The notes below the pieces were generated by a model. It worked only from the letters and a program-made list of their open reading frames with translations. It did not search any database and was not told where the DNA came from. A stretch of DNA of 64,000 bases from Wenzhouxiangella sp. AB-CW3 (GTDB taxonomy: Bacteria > Pseudomonadota > Gammaproteobacteria > Xanthomonadales > Wenzhouxiangellaceae): assembly GCF_014725735.1 (NCBI RefSeq), contig NZ_CP061368.1:1317225-1381224 (forward strand), given 5' to 3'. Made by a program: the position numbers and the translations under genes. Positions 8,407 through 16,157 of this stretch are shown in pieces. Numbering within the stretch: the first letter of the stretch is position 1; each line of letters starts with the position of its first letter.

Positions 8407-9678
8407 ATGCATCGTTTGATTGCTGTCGCCGCAGTCCTGGTGCTGTTGCCCTGTTCCCCTGCCGTCCTGGCCGAAAATGAACCGGTGGTCGAATGGCTAG
8501 GCTTTGCCGCGGTTCGCGCGGGCTGGGTGGAAGGTCAGCCCGGCTGGATCGAGGGCGGCTTCGGTCGCCTGGCTGCCGGGGGTGACGCGCCCGGCGACAG
8601 GGAGTTGTGGGTTCGCGGCGAAACCCAGCTCGGCCTTCGCTTCGAGCCGTCGGTGAGCTGGCGGGGCAAGCTTCACGCCGTGGCCCGCGCATCGACGGCC
8701 GACAACCAGGGCGATGCGGTCGGACTGACCGAAGCCTGGGCCCGCTATCAGCGTGCCGTGGGTCACCGTGGCGAGCTGGCGCTGACGGGCGGCCTGTTCT
8801 TCTTTCCCACTTCGCAGGAAAACATCGACCCCCTGTGGGCCTCTCCCTATACGCTGACCTACTCGGCAATCAATAGCTGGTTTGCCGAGGAGTTCCGGCC
8901 ACTGGGCCTGGACGCCGAGTGGCAATCGTATACCGGGCAAGGCGATATCTGGTCGCTGGGGGCCACTGTTTTCGGTGGCAACGACACCATGGGCACACTC
9001 CTGGCCTGGCGCGGGTGGGCCATGCATGACCGTCTTGGCGGGTTCGATGAGAAGCTCCCCCTGCCGCCTGTCTTTTCGCTGGAAGATGGCCGCTACTTTG
9101 GTGCCCAGAGACACTTTTCCACCACGGCCTTCGGCAGTGATCTCGATGGCCGTCCAGGCTGGGCGGCGCGCGCCCGCTTCGACCGCGGCCAGGCATTCAG
9201 TGGTCAGGTCGCCTGGGTGGACAATCGGGGTGATCGCAGGCTGCACGGCGACGAGTGGGCCTGGGCGACCCGTTTCGCGCATGCCGGCGGCCATTGGCAG
9301 GTGAGTGACAGCGTGGAGCTGATGGGCGAGTTCACCCACGGCAACACCCGTATCCGTTTTCCAGGCTCGCCCTGGGTTGATGCCGATTTCCGCGCCGCTT
9401 ACCTGATGGCCTCCGTGGCCACGACCACAGGGCGCTGGTCGCTGCGCCACGACCGCTTCCATGTCGACGACCGATTGGCAAACCCTGCCTGGGGGCTGTT
9501 CAATGATCGCGGCCGGGCCCTGACCCTGGCCTGGATCCGGGATATCGCCGATCGCAGCCGCTTCGGCGTTGAACTCCTGTGGCTGGAAAGCGACCGCAGC
9601 GTTGCTGCCCAGTCCGGTTTCCCGGCCGACACCGATGGTCTCAGCCTGCTGGCCGAATGGCGAATCAAGTTTCATTGA
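8407..9678 (+). CDS. Predicted outer-membrane beta-barrel protein, function unknown
   Basis: 423 residues from the ATG at 8407, preceded by GAGGGAG. The N-terminus is a signal peptide (MHRLIAVAAVLVLLPCSPAVLA). The mature part alternates aromatic and hydrophilic residues in repeated strands (for example WSLGATVFGG, RWSLRHDRFHVDD, RFGVELLWLES) and ends in an aromatic-rich strand (LLAEWRIKFH), as expected of a porin-like barrel. It has no recognised enzyme motif. It may be a porin for the neighbouring cupredoxin/kinase cassette, but it has its own candidate promoter. I do not recognise the specific family. Confidence 0.7.
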   Translation: MHRLIAVAAVLVLLPCSPAVLAENEPVVEWLGFAAVRAGWVEGQPGWIEGGFGRLAAGGDAPGDRELWVRGETQLGLRFEPSVSWRGKLHAVARASTADNQGDAVGLTEAWARYQRAVGHRGELALTGGLFFFPTSQENIDPLWASPYTLTYSAINSWFAEEFRPLGLDAEWQSYTGQGDIWSLGATVFGGNDTMGTLLAWRGWAMHDRLGGFDEKLPLPPVFSLEDGRYFGAQRHFSTTAFGSDLDGRPGWAARARFDRGQAFSGQVAWVDNRGDRRLHGDEWAWATRFAHAGGHWQVSDSVELMGEFTHGNTRIRFPGSPWVDADFRAAYLMASVATTTGRWSLRHDRFHVDDRLANPAWGLFNDRGRALTLAWIRDIADRSRFGVELLWLESDRSVAAQSGFPADTDGLSLLAEWRIKFH

Positions 9679-9702
9679 CCCGGCAAGGTCGGTGGCTTTG
9701 CC

Positions 9703-10566
9703 TCAGATCGCAAGGTCGATAACGCCCAGCAGGATCAGCGCTGCCAGAATCCACACGTAGAAGGCGAAGATCTTGAGCTGGGCCCGGTAAAGGCTCCAGA
9801 TGACGATCTTGAGTGACACGATGCCGACCCCGGCGGACACCACGAATCCGATCGCCAGTGCGCCGATGCTGATCTCGCCCAAGCCGCTGGTCGTGAACAC
9901 CTCCCTGCTTTGCACCAGGGTGGCCGCAAGAATGGTGGGGATGGCCACGAAAAAGCTGTATTCGGCTGCCCAGCGTCGCTTCAGGCCGGCAAATAGCCCG
10001 AAAACGATGGTCATCGCACTGCGCGACAGGCCTGGCGCCAGCGAGAATCCCTGGGCGATGCCAATGATGGCCGCCGTGCCCCAGCCCGTATTCTTGAGCC
10101 CGCGAGTGCGCGGTTTGAGTTTGTCGGTCCAGTAGAGCAGGATGCCAGTCCCGACCAGTGTCAGGGCGATGACCTGCGGGTTGGCGAAAACCCACTGGAA
10201 GGTGGCTTTCAGTCCCAGTCCGACCAGGCCCGTGCACAGCACGGTGAACAGACCGAGCAGGAACAGGCGCAGAAAAACGGCTGGTTTCTCTCGCCCGCCG
10301 GCGGCCGCCCAGTTGCGGGCATCGAGCGCGCAGTTGACGCTGAACCGGCTCAGCGACGGCCAGAACACGACGGCAATCGACACCAGCGTACCGACATGCA
10401 CCACCAGATTGAACAGAATCATCTCGGGACTGGCCGGATCCGGCACCGTATGGCCGCGCCCCAGCAGCCAGTGTTCGACCAGCACCATGTGCGCAGTCGA
10501 AGAAACCGGCAGAAACATGAAGACGCCTTGTATGACACCGAGCAGAGCGGCAATCCAGATGGCCAT
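9703..10566 (-). CDS. UppP/BacA-like undecaprenyl-diphosphatase family protein with altered active-site motif
   Basis: 287 residues with about eight membrane helices. LPVSSTAH near residue 20 and PGLSRSAMT in the second half are the two signature motifs of UppP (BacA), which dephosphorylates undecaprenyl pyrophosphate for cell-wall lipid recycling. The normal first motif is E/Q-x-x-x-E before LPVSS; here it reads GVIQGVFMF. The first position is Gln, which is tolerated, but the second, normally invariant Glu is Met. The retained His and Arg argue for a lipid-phosphate ligand, but hydrolysis is uncertain. It stands alone, followed by heptamer repeats. Confidence 0.8.
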   Translation of the reverse strand: MAIWIAALLGVIQGVFMFLPVSSTAHMVLVEHWLLGRGHTVPDPASPEMILFNLVVHVGTLVSIAVVFWPSLSRFSVNCALDARNWAAAGGREKPAVFLRLFLLGLFTVLCTGLVGLGLKATFQWVFANPQVIALTLVGTGILLYWTDKLKPRTRGLKNTGWGTAAIIGIAQGFSLAPGLSRSAMTIVFGLFAGLKRRWAAEYSFFVAIPTILAATLVQSREVFTTSGLGEISIGALAIGFVVSAGVGIVSLKIVIWSLYRAQLKIFAFYVWILAALILLGVIDLAI

Positions 10567-10593
10567 GGCAGCGCGGATGGTGGGGGTGGGAAA

Positions 10594-10644
10594 GTGTAAA
10601 GTGTGAAGGGTTAAGTGTGAAGTGTTAAGTGTTAAGTGTTAAGT
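10594..10644 (+). repeat. Heptamer array C-left, 7 units, GTGTGAA/GTGTTAA type
   Basis: Units are GTGTAAA, GTGTGAA, GGGTTAA, GTGTGAA and three GTGTTAA, then GT. The array is cut at 10644 by the IS element and continues at 11968. Taking out the IS and one target copy restores an uninterrupted GTGTTAA phase. Confidence 0.9.
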
Positions 10645-11967
10645 CACTAGTGTCCGACACATTTCAGCCCAAGGGGCGATAACTGACTGATATGGCGCGT
10701 TTTATCATACATTCTAGGGTGTCACCGACTTGAACTCGATCATTGAACCGGTTCAGGCTTCCCGGATTTGCCCGAGGGAAGCCGATGTACGCCGGAAAGT
10801 TCGTGTTTTCTCAATTGATGGACCTGGCGCCATGGCATACCTTTCGAAGACTGGTCAGCAAGTACAAGGGCGACTTCAATGCCCGCACATTCCGTTGTCG
10901 GGATCAGTTTCTGTGCATGGCTTTCGCTCAGCTGACCTATCGGCGAAGCCTGCGCGACATCGAAGGCTGCTTGCTGGCCCAGCCCTCCAAGCTCTACCAC
11001 ATGGGTATCCGCGGCCGTATTTCTCGTTCCAATCTGGCCGATGCCAACGAAAGCCGCGACTGGCGCATCTACGCAGAGTTCGCCCAATCCCTGATCAGCA
11101 CCGCCCGCCGACTTTATGCCGACGAGGATCTCGAACTGGATCTCGCGGGAACGGTCTATGCCCTCGACTCCACCACCATCAGATTGTGCCTTTCGCTGTT
11201 TCCGTGGGCCGACTATCGAGAGACCAAGGCCGCCGTCAAAATTCATACGCTGCTCGACCTCCGGGGCGCCATCCCAGCATTCATGCTGGTTTCCGACGGT
11301 CTGCTGCACGATGTCAACATCCTCGACCTGTTCAGCCCAGAACGCGCTGCGTTCTACGTCATGGATCGTGCCTACGTCGATTTCGAGCGTTTGTTCACCA
11401 TCAATCAGGCCGGCGCCTTCTTTGTCACTCGCGCAAAGAAGCCCCTGAAGTTCAAAAGTGTCAGCTCTCAGCCCGTCGACAAATCGACCGGCTTGATCTG
11501 CGATCAACAAATCAGGTTGACCGTCTACTACTCCAGAAAGGCTTACCCCAAGCTTCTTCGGAGGGTGCGCCTGAAAGACCCAGAGACTGGCAAGACACTG
11601 ATCTTTCTGACCAACAACTTCGAGATCACGGCGCAGACAGTCTGCGATCTCTATCGGAGCCGCTGGCAAGTCGAACTGTTTTTCAAATGGATCAAGCAGC
11701 ATTTGCGCATCAACCAATTCTTCGGGCGCTCGGAGAATGCCGTGAAGTGTCAGATCTGGATCGCCGTGGCCACCTATCTGCTGGTTGTGATCGCCAGGAA
11801 ACAGTTCGGTATTCCGCTTTCTCTGCACTCGATGCTGCAGATTCTGAGCATAACGCCATTCGAAAATATTCCATTAAATCAGCTGCTTATGGATCCGGGG
11901 CTGGCGGAAGAAGACGCCTGTGCCGCCAAGCAATTGAAACTATTATGAAATGTGTCGGACACTAGTG
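10645..11967 (+). mobile_element. IS4-family insertion sequence inside a heptamer array
   Basis: 1323 bp bounded by a perfect 22-bp terminal inverted repeat (left end starts CACTAGTGTCCG, right end ends CGGACACTAGTG). The flanks AGTGTTAAGT at 10635-10644 and 11968-11977 form a 10-bp target duplication. Because the target is itself a 7-base repeat, a 3-bp duplication (AGT) would look the same. Ten bases fits the 9-12 bp usual for IS4. The element appears intact and encodes one transposase. Confidence 0.93.
10785..11948 (+). CDS. IS4-family transposase (DUF4372 plus DDE domain)
   Basis: 387 residues from the ATG at 10785, with GAGGGAA just upstream; a TTG 42 bases earlier is possible. The N-terminal part (GKFVFSQLMDLAPWHTFRR) is the DUF4372 type. 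The DDE triad is visible as Asp in YALDSTTIRL, Asp in FYVMDRAYVD and Glu in YRSRWQVELFFKWIK, which fits the IS4 signature Y-x2-R-x3-E-x6-K. No frameshift or stop interrupts it, so it is probably functional. It performs cut-and-paste transposition of the surrounding IS. Confidence 0.95.
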   Translation: MYAGKFVFSQLMDLAPWHTFRRLVSKYKGDFNARTFRCRDQFLCMAFAQLTYRRSLRDIEGCLLAQPSKLYHMGIRGRISRSNLADANESRDWRIYAEFAQSLISTARRLYADEDLELDLAGTVYALDSTTIRLCLSLFPWADYRETKAAVKIHTLLDLRGAIPAFMLVSDGLLHDVNILDLFSPERAAFYVMDRAYVDFERLFTINQAGAFFVTRAKKPLKFKSVSSQPVDKSTGLICDQQIRLTVYYSRKAYPKLLRRVRLKDPETGKTLIFLTNNFEITAQTVCDLYRSRWQVELFFKWIKQHLRINQFFGRSENAVKCQIWIAVATYLLVVIARKQFGIPLSLHSMLQILSITPFENIPLNQLLMDPGLAEEDACAAKQLKLL

Positions 11968-11990
11968 AGTGTTAAGTGTTAAGTGTTAGG
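11968..11990 (+). repeat. Continuation of heptamer array C-left after the IS
   Basis: AGT followed by three GTTAAGT/GTTAGG units. This is the other half of the array split by the IS. Between here and 12083 there is no gene. The stretch has G-rich segments (GGTGTTTGGG, TGGGGTGGTT) loosely complementary to CCCAAACCACCCC at 12111-12123. Confidence 0.85.
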
Positions 11991-12082
11991 GGAGGGGCGT
12001 GGTGTTTGGGTTGCGAGAATCTGGGGTGGTTGCTTTCGGGACAGGCTTAAAGAGTAAAGAATTTCAGTAGGTTGTAGTCCCG

Positions 12083-12110
12083 CCTAACACCTAACACCTA
12101 ACACCTAACC
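12083..12110 (-). repeat. Heptamer array C-right 1, 4 units of TGTTAGG on the minus strand
   Basis: Three CCTAACA units and one CCTAACC on the plus strand, the complement of the GTGTTAG type found at 52284-52332 and 61840-61895. It faces array C-left. Confidence 0.85.
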
Positions 12111-12168
12111 CCCAAACCACCCCGAAGACTGAAGCCTCCCGGCCCCACCACGACCCAAGATACCCGCC

Positions 12169-12203
12169 CTTCACACTTCACACTTAACACTTAAACCTTA
12201 ACC
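12169..12203 (-). repeat. Heptamer array C-right 2, 5 units
   Basis: CTTCACA twice, CTTAACA, CTTAAAC and CTTAACC; the complements are TGTGAAG and TGTTAAG, the same two types as in array C-left. It ends 10 bases before the xerC stop codon. Confidence 0.85.
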
Positions 12204-12213
12204 CTCCAAACTC

Positions 12214-13110
12214 TCACCCCTTCTTCTTCGCCCGGGGGTGGGTTTGGTCGTAGACTTTTGCCAGGTGCTGGAAGTCCAGGTGGGTGTAGATCTGGGTGGT
12301 GGAGAGGTTGGCGTGGCCGAGCAGTTCCTGGACTGCGCGCAGGTCGCCGGAGGATTCGAGGATGTGGGATGCGAAGGAGTGCCGGAGCTGGTGCGGGTGG
12401 ACGCGCTGGTCCAGGCCCTGGCGGTCGGACCAGTAGGCGACGCGTTTCTGGATGGCGCGTACACCCAGCGGGCGGCCCTTGAGACTGGTGAAGATCCGCG
12501 GCTGTTCGATGCCCGCCACGGCGGCGTGGGTGTTGCGCCATTGCTTGAGTGCCTTTAGGGCATGGCGACCGACCGGCACCATGCGCTCGCGTTGCCCCTT
12601 GCCGAGTACGCGGACCAGGCCCTCGTTCATGTCCAGCCGATCCCAGGTCAGGGTGGCGAGTTCGCTGACTCTCAGCCCCGAGGCATAAAACAGTTCCAGC
12701 ATGGCGCGATCCCGTTGGGCCAGATCATCGTCGCCCGGGATATCCAGCAGGGCCAGAACCTGGTCGACATCCAGCACTTCGGGTAGCCGGCGCCGGGCCT
12801 TGGGCGCGCGGACGCCGCGCGTCGGATCGTCGCTGATGACACTTTCCCGCCTGAGAAATCGGAAGAAACGCCGAAGCGCCGAGAGGCGGCGCTGAATGCT
12901 GCGCGGGCTCAGGCCGCGCCGGTGCTCACTGGCGGCAAATGCCCTGATGTCGTGGACATCGATTGCGGCCGGGTTGCTCTTCTTCTGCCCATCGCACCAC
13001 TGGCCGAAGCGCGCGAGGTCGCGGCGGTAGGCATCGAGCGTGGCGTTGCCCAGCCCGGCTTCATGGGCCGCGTGCTGAAGAAAGGCGGAGATGGCCGCCT
13101 GCAACTGCAT
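12214..13110 (-). CDS. xerC: XerC tyrosine recombinase
   Basis: 298 residues. The N-terminal SAM-like DNA-binding domain (about 1-90) is followed by the catalytic domain. Active-site residues are visible: Arg in ASGLRVSEL, Lys in GKGQRERMVP, His-x-x-Arg in HPHQLRHSFA, His in LGHANLSTT and Tyr in QIYTHLD. With XerD it resolves chromosome dimers at dif. Assignment to XerC rather than XerD rests on the conserved dapF-DUF484-xerC gene order. Its stop lies close to heptamer array C-right. Confidence 0.95.
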   Translation of the reverse strand: MQLQAAISAFLQHAAHEAGLGNATLDAYRRDLARFGQWCDGQKKSNPAAIDVHDIRAFAASEHRRGLSPRSIQRRLSALRRFFRFLRRESVISDDPTRGVRAPKARRRLPEVLDVDQVLALLDIPGDDDLAQRDRAMLELFYASGLRVSELATLTWDRLDMNEGLVRVLGKGQRERMVPVGRHALKALKQWRNTHAAVAGIEQPRIFTSLKGRPLGVRAIQKRVAYWSDRQGLDQRVHPHQLRHSFASHILESSGDLRAVQELLGHANLSTTQIYTHLDFQHLAKVYDQTHPRAKKKG

Positions 13111-13116
13111 GCTGGT

Positions 13117-13797
13117 TCAGGCGCGTTTGCGCTGGTCAGTCCCGATCTGTTCCAGGCGATGACGGATCGTCGTGCCGAGCAGCTCCAGGAACAGGGTGCC
13201 CATGTCCGGGTCGAAGCGACCAGGAGAGTCGGCACCGATGGCCAGCAGGCCGTTGTGTTTGATCGGAACCAGGGCCGCCGAGGCGACGGTGGAATCACAA
13301 TCCGGGAACAGCACCTGCAGCTTGGCACGGGTCAGCCGACCAAAGACGATCTTGCCGCGTTCGAGTACTTCGCCAAACCAGGCCGGTGGAGCCTGTTCAT
13401 GAATGATGATCGCCTCGGTGCCATCCAGTCCGGGTTGCTGAGACAGCAGGTGCAGGCGGACACTGGCGGCCTTGAAGTCCTCTCCCAATCGGGCCATCAG
13501 CCGCTCGAAGAACTCGCGCGGGTCGGCCGTTGTCATGACTTCAAGGGTGAGTTGGTGCAGGCGTTGCATGAGCCGCTCGTTCTCGCCGGCAATGCCGGCC
13601 AGGGTGTGCAGCTGGGCCCGGAGTTGGCGGTTGTCCTCGCGCAGCCGCCGCACCTGTAACTCGATCAGCGAATCGGCACCGGCATCGTGGGGCAGGGTCA
13701 TGCGATCGAGTAGTTCCGGATGGCGGCGGAACAGGTCCGGATGGTCGCTCAGCCACTCCAGAATGTCGCGTTCCTCCGGTGAATTCATGTCGCCCAT
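13117..13797 (-). CDS. DUF484 family protein (YigA-like)
   Basis: 226 residues starting MGDMNSPEERDILEWL, with AAGGAG seven bases upstream on the minus strand. It overlaps the dapF stop by 13 bases. The N-terminal helix SPEERDILEWLSDHPDLFRRHPELL is characteristic of DUF484. A coiled-coil segment (about 45-75) and a GAF-like domain follow. The molecular function is unknown. It is almost always found between dapF and xerC, as here, which suggests a link with chromosome-end processing or envelope growth, but this is not established. Confidence 0.93.
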   Translation of the reverse strand: MGDMNSPEERDILEWLSDHPDLFRRHPELLDRMTLPHDAGADSLIELQVRRLREDNRQLRAQLHTLAGIAGENERLMQRLHQLTLEVMTTADPREFFERLMARLGEDFKAASVRLHLLSQQPGLDGTEAIIIHEQAPPAWFGEVLERGKIVFGRLTRAKLQVLFPDCDSTVASAALVPIKHNGLLAIGADSPGRFDPDMGTLFLELLGTTIRHRLEQIGTDQRKRA

Positions 13798-14630
13798 GCA
13801 ATGACTCCTTCGAAAACCTTGCTGGCGGGCCCAGTCATGGCGACCGGGTCTCCCTCTGCAGACCAATCTATCACAAGCGTTCCGCCAGGCTGCACGACTT
13901 CGACCGGCGAGGTCAGGGCGCCAGTGCGGATCAGAGCCGTGGCGGCGGCACAGGCGCCGCTGCCACAGGCCGGCGTAAGCCCGGCACCACGCTCGTGAAC
14001 CTGCAGGTGGAGACGATGCGGGTCGCTGACAAGGGCAAATCCGACGTTGGCGCCCCGGGCCAGCGCGGGGTGCGAGCCCAGCCTGGAACCGAGCTGCTCG
14101 ACTTCTGAGGCATCGGGCATTTCCCTGCACGGCATGACCAGGTGCGGGTTGCCCATGGCGGCGCCGAGCACCTCGAAGCGCTGGTTGTCGAGCTGCAGGG
14201 TGACCGGAAACTCTCCATCGTCGTCCAGACCACAGGATCGGGGGCTGAAGTCTGGCGGCGGCAAGGTGGCCGTGATGCGATCGGCCCCCTGCCAGGTCAG
14301 TGTCACCGGCCCGGCCAGGGTTTCGATGCGGGCGCTGGAATCGAACTCGCCAAGTCGGTGCAGCCAGAGCGCGACGGCGCGCATGCCATTGCCACACTGC
14401 TCGGCACTGCTGCCATCGCTGTTGTAGATCTCGACATGACACATGCACTCGGGGTCTGCCGGTGGACGCAGAAGCAGCAATTGGTCGAAACCGATCCCGC
14501 GCCGGCGATCGGACATGGCCTCGATACGGGACGGTTCCATCCGGATCGAGGTGCTGCGCGCATCGATCAGTACGAAGTCGTTGCCCAGGGCTTCGAGCTT
14601 CGTGAACGCAATCCGACTGCGGCGACTCAT
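13785..14630 (-). CDS. dapF: Diaminopimelate epimerase
   Basis: 281 residues. It converts LL- to meso-diaminopimelate in lysine and peptidoglycan synthesis. Both catalytic cysteines are present, in the paired motifs EQCGNGMRA (about residue 79) and TPACGSGACAA (about residue 220). The N-terminal KLEALGNDFVLID matches the family. It overlaps the neighbouring genes at both ends (DUF484 by 13 bases; the methyltransferase stop by a few), so it belongs to one tight operon with lptM, methyltransferase, DUF484 and xerC. Confidence 0.97.
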   Translation of the reverse strand: MSRRSRIAFTKLEALGNDFVLIDARSTSIRMEPSRIEAMSDRRRGIGFDQLLLLRPPADPECMCHVEIYNSDGSSAEQCGNGMRAVALWLHRLGEFDSSARIETLAGPVTLTWQGADRITATLPPPDFSPRSCGLDDDGEFPVTLQLDNQRFEVLGAAMGNPHLVMPCREMPDASEVEQLGSRLGSHPALARGANVGFALVSDPHRLHLQVHERGAGLTPACGSGACAAATALIRTGALTSPVEVVQPGGTLVIDWSAEGDPVAMTGPASKVFEGVIAWAT

Positions 14631-15289
14631 TGCGGCAGGTGCCCCTGGACCAGCCAGTGCCGGTCGCTGGGGCGGGTCAGCTCAAGGCTGTCCAGGCCCG
14701 CCTGCCTGAGCTGAAGTGCAACCTCCTCCCCGGTCCATGCGGCCAGCAGGCTGTTGTGAAAATCCTTTTGCAGCACTTCGGGCTCGCCGGCGGCATGGAC
14801 TTCGACCAGCTCGCTTGCGGTCTTGCGATCGGCGGGCCGGTGCAGGTCCATGACCTGGACAAAGCCACCGGGGCGGGTCAGTCGTGCAATCGATTGCCAC
14901 AGGCTCATGGGATCGGGCAGATGGTGCAGCAGGCTGTTGGAGACCACCGCATCGAACTGCCCGGAGAATGGATGGTCGGGCAAACGGGACTGCACGAACT
15001 CGACACGCTGCTCCAGTCCGGAAGATCGCAGCGCCTGCCGGGCCAGGGCCAGCATGTTGGGGCCGGCATCCAGGCCGGCTATGTTCCACCGTGGCAGGGC
15101 ACGCGCAAAACGCAGGCAGATATCACCCGGGCCACAGCCCAGATCAAGGAGTCGGCCCCCGGCCCTGGTGTCCAGATGCGATAATGCCAGCTCGACAAAC
15201 AGATTGTTGGGCTCGCTGAAGTCGGCTTCGGCATAGGCACGGGCCTGTGCCGGTGCATCCATCAGTTCGGGTTCAGGCACCCGTTTCAT
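14627..15289 (-). CDS. Class I SAM-dependent methyltransferase
   Basis: 220 residues from the ATG giving MKRVPEPELMD; longer in-frame starts would read through lptM. Motif I is LLDLGCGPGD (about residues 47-56), with an acidic loop GLDAGPNML and motif IV-like VVSNSLLHHLPDP, typical of Methyltransf_25/11 proteins. The substrate is unknown. It overlaps the lptM stop by 17 bases and the dapF start by 4, so it is translationally embedded in the lptM-dapF operon, where E. coli has no gene. Confidence 0.88.
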   Translation of the reverse strand: MKRVPEPELMDAPAQARAYAEADFSEPNNLFVELALSHLDTRAGGRLLDLGCGPGDICLRFARALPRWNIAGLDAGPNMLALARQALRSSGLEQRVEFVQSRLPDHPFSGQFDAVVSNSLLHHLPDPMSLWQSIARLTRPGGFVQVMDLHRPADRKTASELVEVHAAGEPEVLQKDFHNSLLAAWTGEEVALQLRQAGLDSLELTRPSDRHWLVQGHLPQ

Positions 15290-15419
15290 CGGTTTCTTCC
15301 TCGCTGGTGTCGGTTTCGGTCTCGACCGGATCGTCCGGGGGCAGGTAGAGATCACCCTTCAGGCCACAGCCGGTCAGCAGGGCCAGGCTCAGTAACAGAC
15401 AGGTTAAACTTGATCGCAT
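15273..15419 (-). CDS. lptM: LptM (YifL-type) small lipoprotein
   Basis: 48 residues: a signal peptide ending in the lipobox LLTGC, then GLKGDLYLPPDD, the conserved LKGDLYLP core of LptM, and an acidic tail. In E. coli LptM binds and helps oxidative maturation of the LptD/LptE LPS translocon. The small size and short conserved core are normal. Position immediately before dapF (here with one methyltransferase gene between) matches E. coli. Its start codon overlaps that of the divergent esterase gene by two bases. Confidence 0.92.
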   Translation of the reverse strand: MRSSLTCLLLSLALLTGCGLKGDLYLPPDDPVETETDTSEEETDETGA

Positions 15420-16098
15420 GAACGACATCGCCGCTGAACAACTCGAATGCGTGGTCCGCGACACCGGGCCGGATCCGAAGCATGCCGTGATCTGGTTGCA
15501 CGGGCTGGGTGCCGACGGGCATGATTTCGAACCGATTGTACCGCACCTGTCGGTCGCCTCGTCGCGTCCGGTGCGCTTCGTCTTTCCGCACGCACCCGTC
15601 ATGCCGGTCACCATCAATGGTGGCATGGCCATGCGCGCCTGGTATGACATTCTGGGCGTGGATATCGACCGCAACCAGGATGGCGACGGCATTCTGCGCT
15701 CGGTGGCGGCAACCAACCGCCTGATCGATAGCCAGCTGCAGGCCGGCATCAGCCCGGAACGCCTGATACTGGCCGGTTTTTCCCAGGGCGGGGCCATCGC
15801 ACTGCGATGCGGGCTGGCGCGCACCGAGCCCCTGGGCGGTGTGATCGGTCTGTCGACCTACCTGCTCGGTGAAGACTCGCTGGATGAGTGGCTGGGCGAG
15901 GCGGCGCGTCAGGTTCCGGTGTTCATGGGGCATGGCACCCAGGATCCGATCGTACCGGTTGCACTGGGCCAGTCCAGCGCCGAGCGCCTGAAGAGTGCCG
16001 GCTTCGATGTGACCTGGCAGACCTGGCCGATGCAGCATGCCGTGTGCCAGGAAGAAATCGCGGCCATTGATCATTGGCTCACCTCGACCTGGAACTGA
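15418..16098 (+). CDS. Alpha/beta-hydrolase carboxylesterase (phospholipase/carboxylesterase family)
   Basis: 226 residues. VIWLHGLGADGHDF near the N-terminus forms the oxyanion-hole region. The nucleophile is in GFSQGG (about residue 120), the acid in HGTQDPIVP and the His in PMQHAVCQEE, so the triad is complete. Relatives are small cytosolic carboxylesterases or acyl-protein thioesterases acting on short acyl esters. It starts back-to-back with lptM with no intergenic space. hemC follows 59 bases later in the same direction. Confidence 0.92.
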   Translation: MNDIAAEQLECVVRDTGPDPKHAVIWLHGLGADGHDFEPIVPHLSVASSRPVRFVFPHAPVMPVTINGGMAMRAWYDILGVDIDRNQDGDGILRSVAATNRLIDSQLQAGISPERLILAGFSQGGAIALRCGLARTEPLGGVIGLSTYLLGEDSLDEWLGEAARQVPVFMGHGTQDPIVPVALGQSSAERLKSAGFDVTWQTWPMQHAVCQEEIAAIDHWLTSTWN

Positions 16099-16157
16099 CG
16101 GTCAGGCGCGCACCATTGCTGCCCGACCGTGAACCACACAAGGAGAACGCAGACCCC

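Noticed and set aside
10647-11965. Reading the IS4 element as 1311 bp with a 4-bp CTAG target duplication
   Set aside because: The inverted repeat continues six bases further out on both sides, and only the 22-bp version with AGTGTTAAGT flanks restores the heptamer phase.
12214-13110. xerC as an integrase of a genomic island
   Set aside because: It lies in the conserved dapF-DUF484-xerC order and matches housekeeping XerC; no attachment-site repeats or cargo were found.
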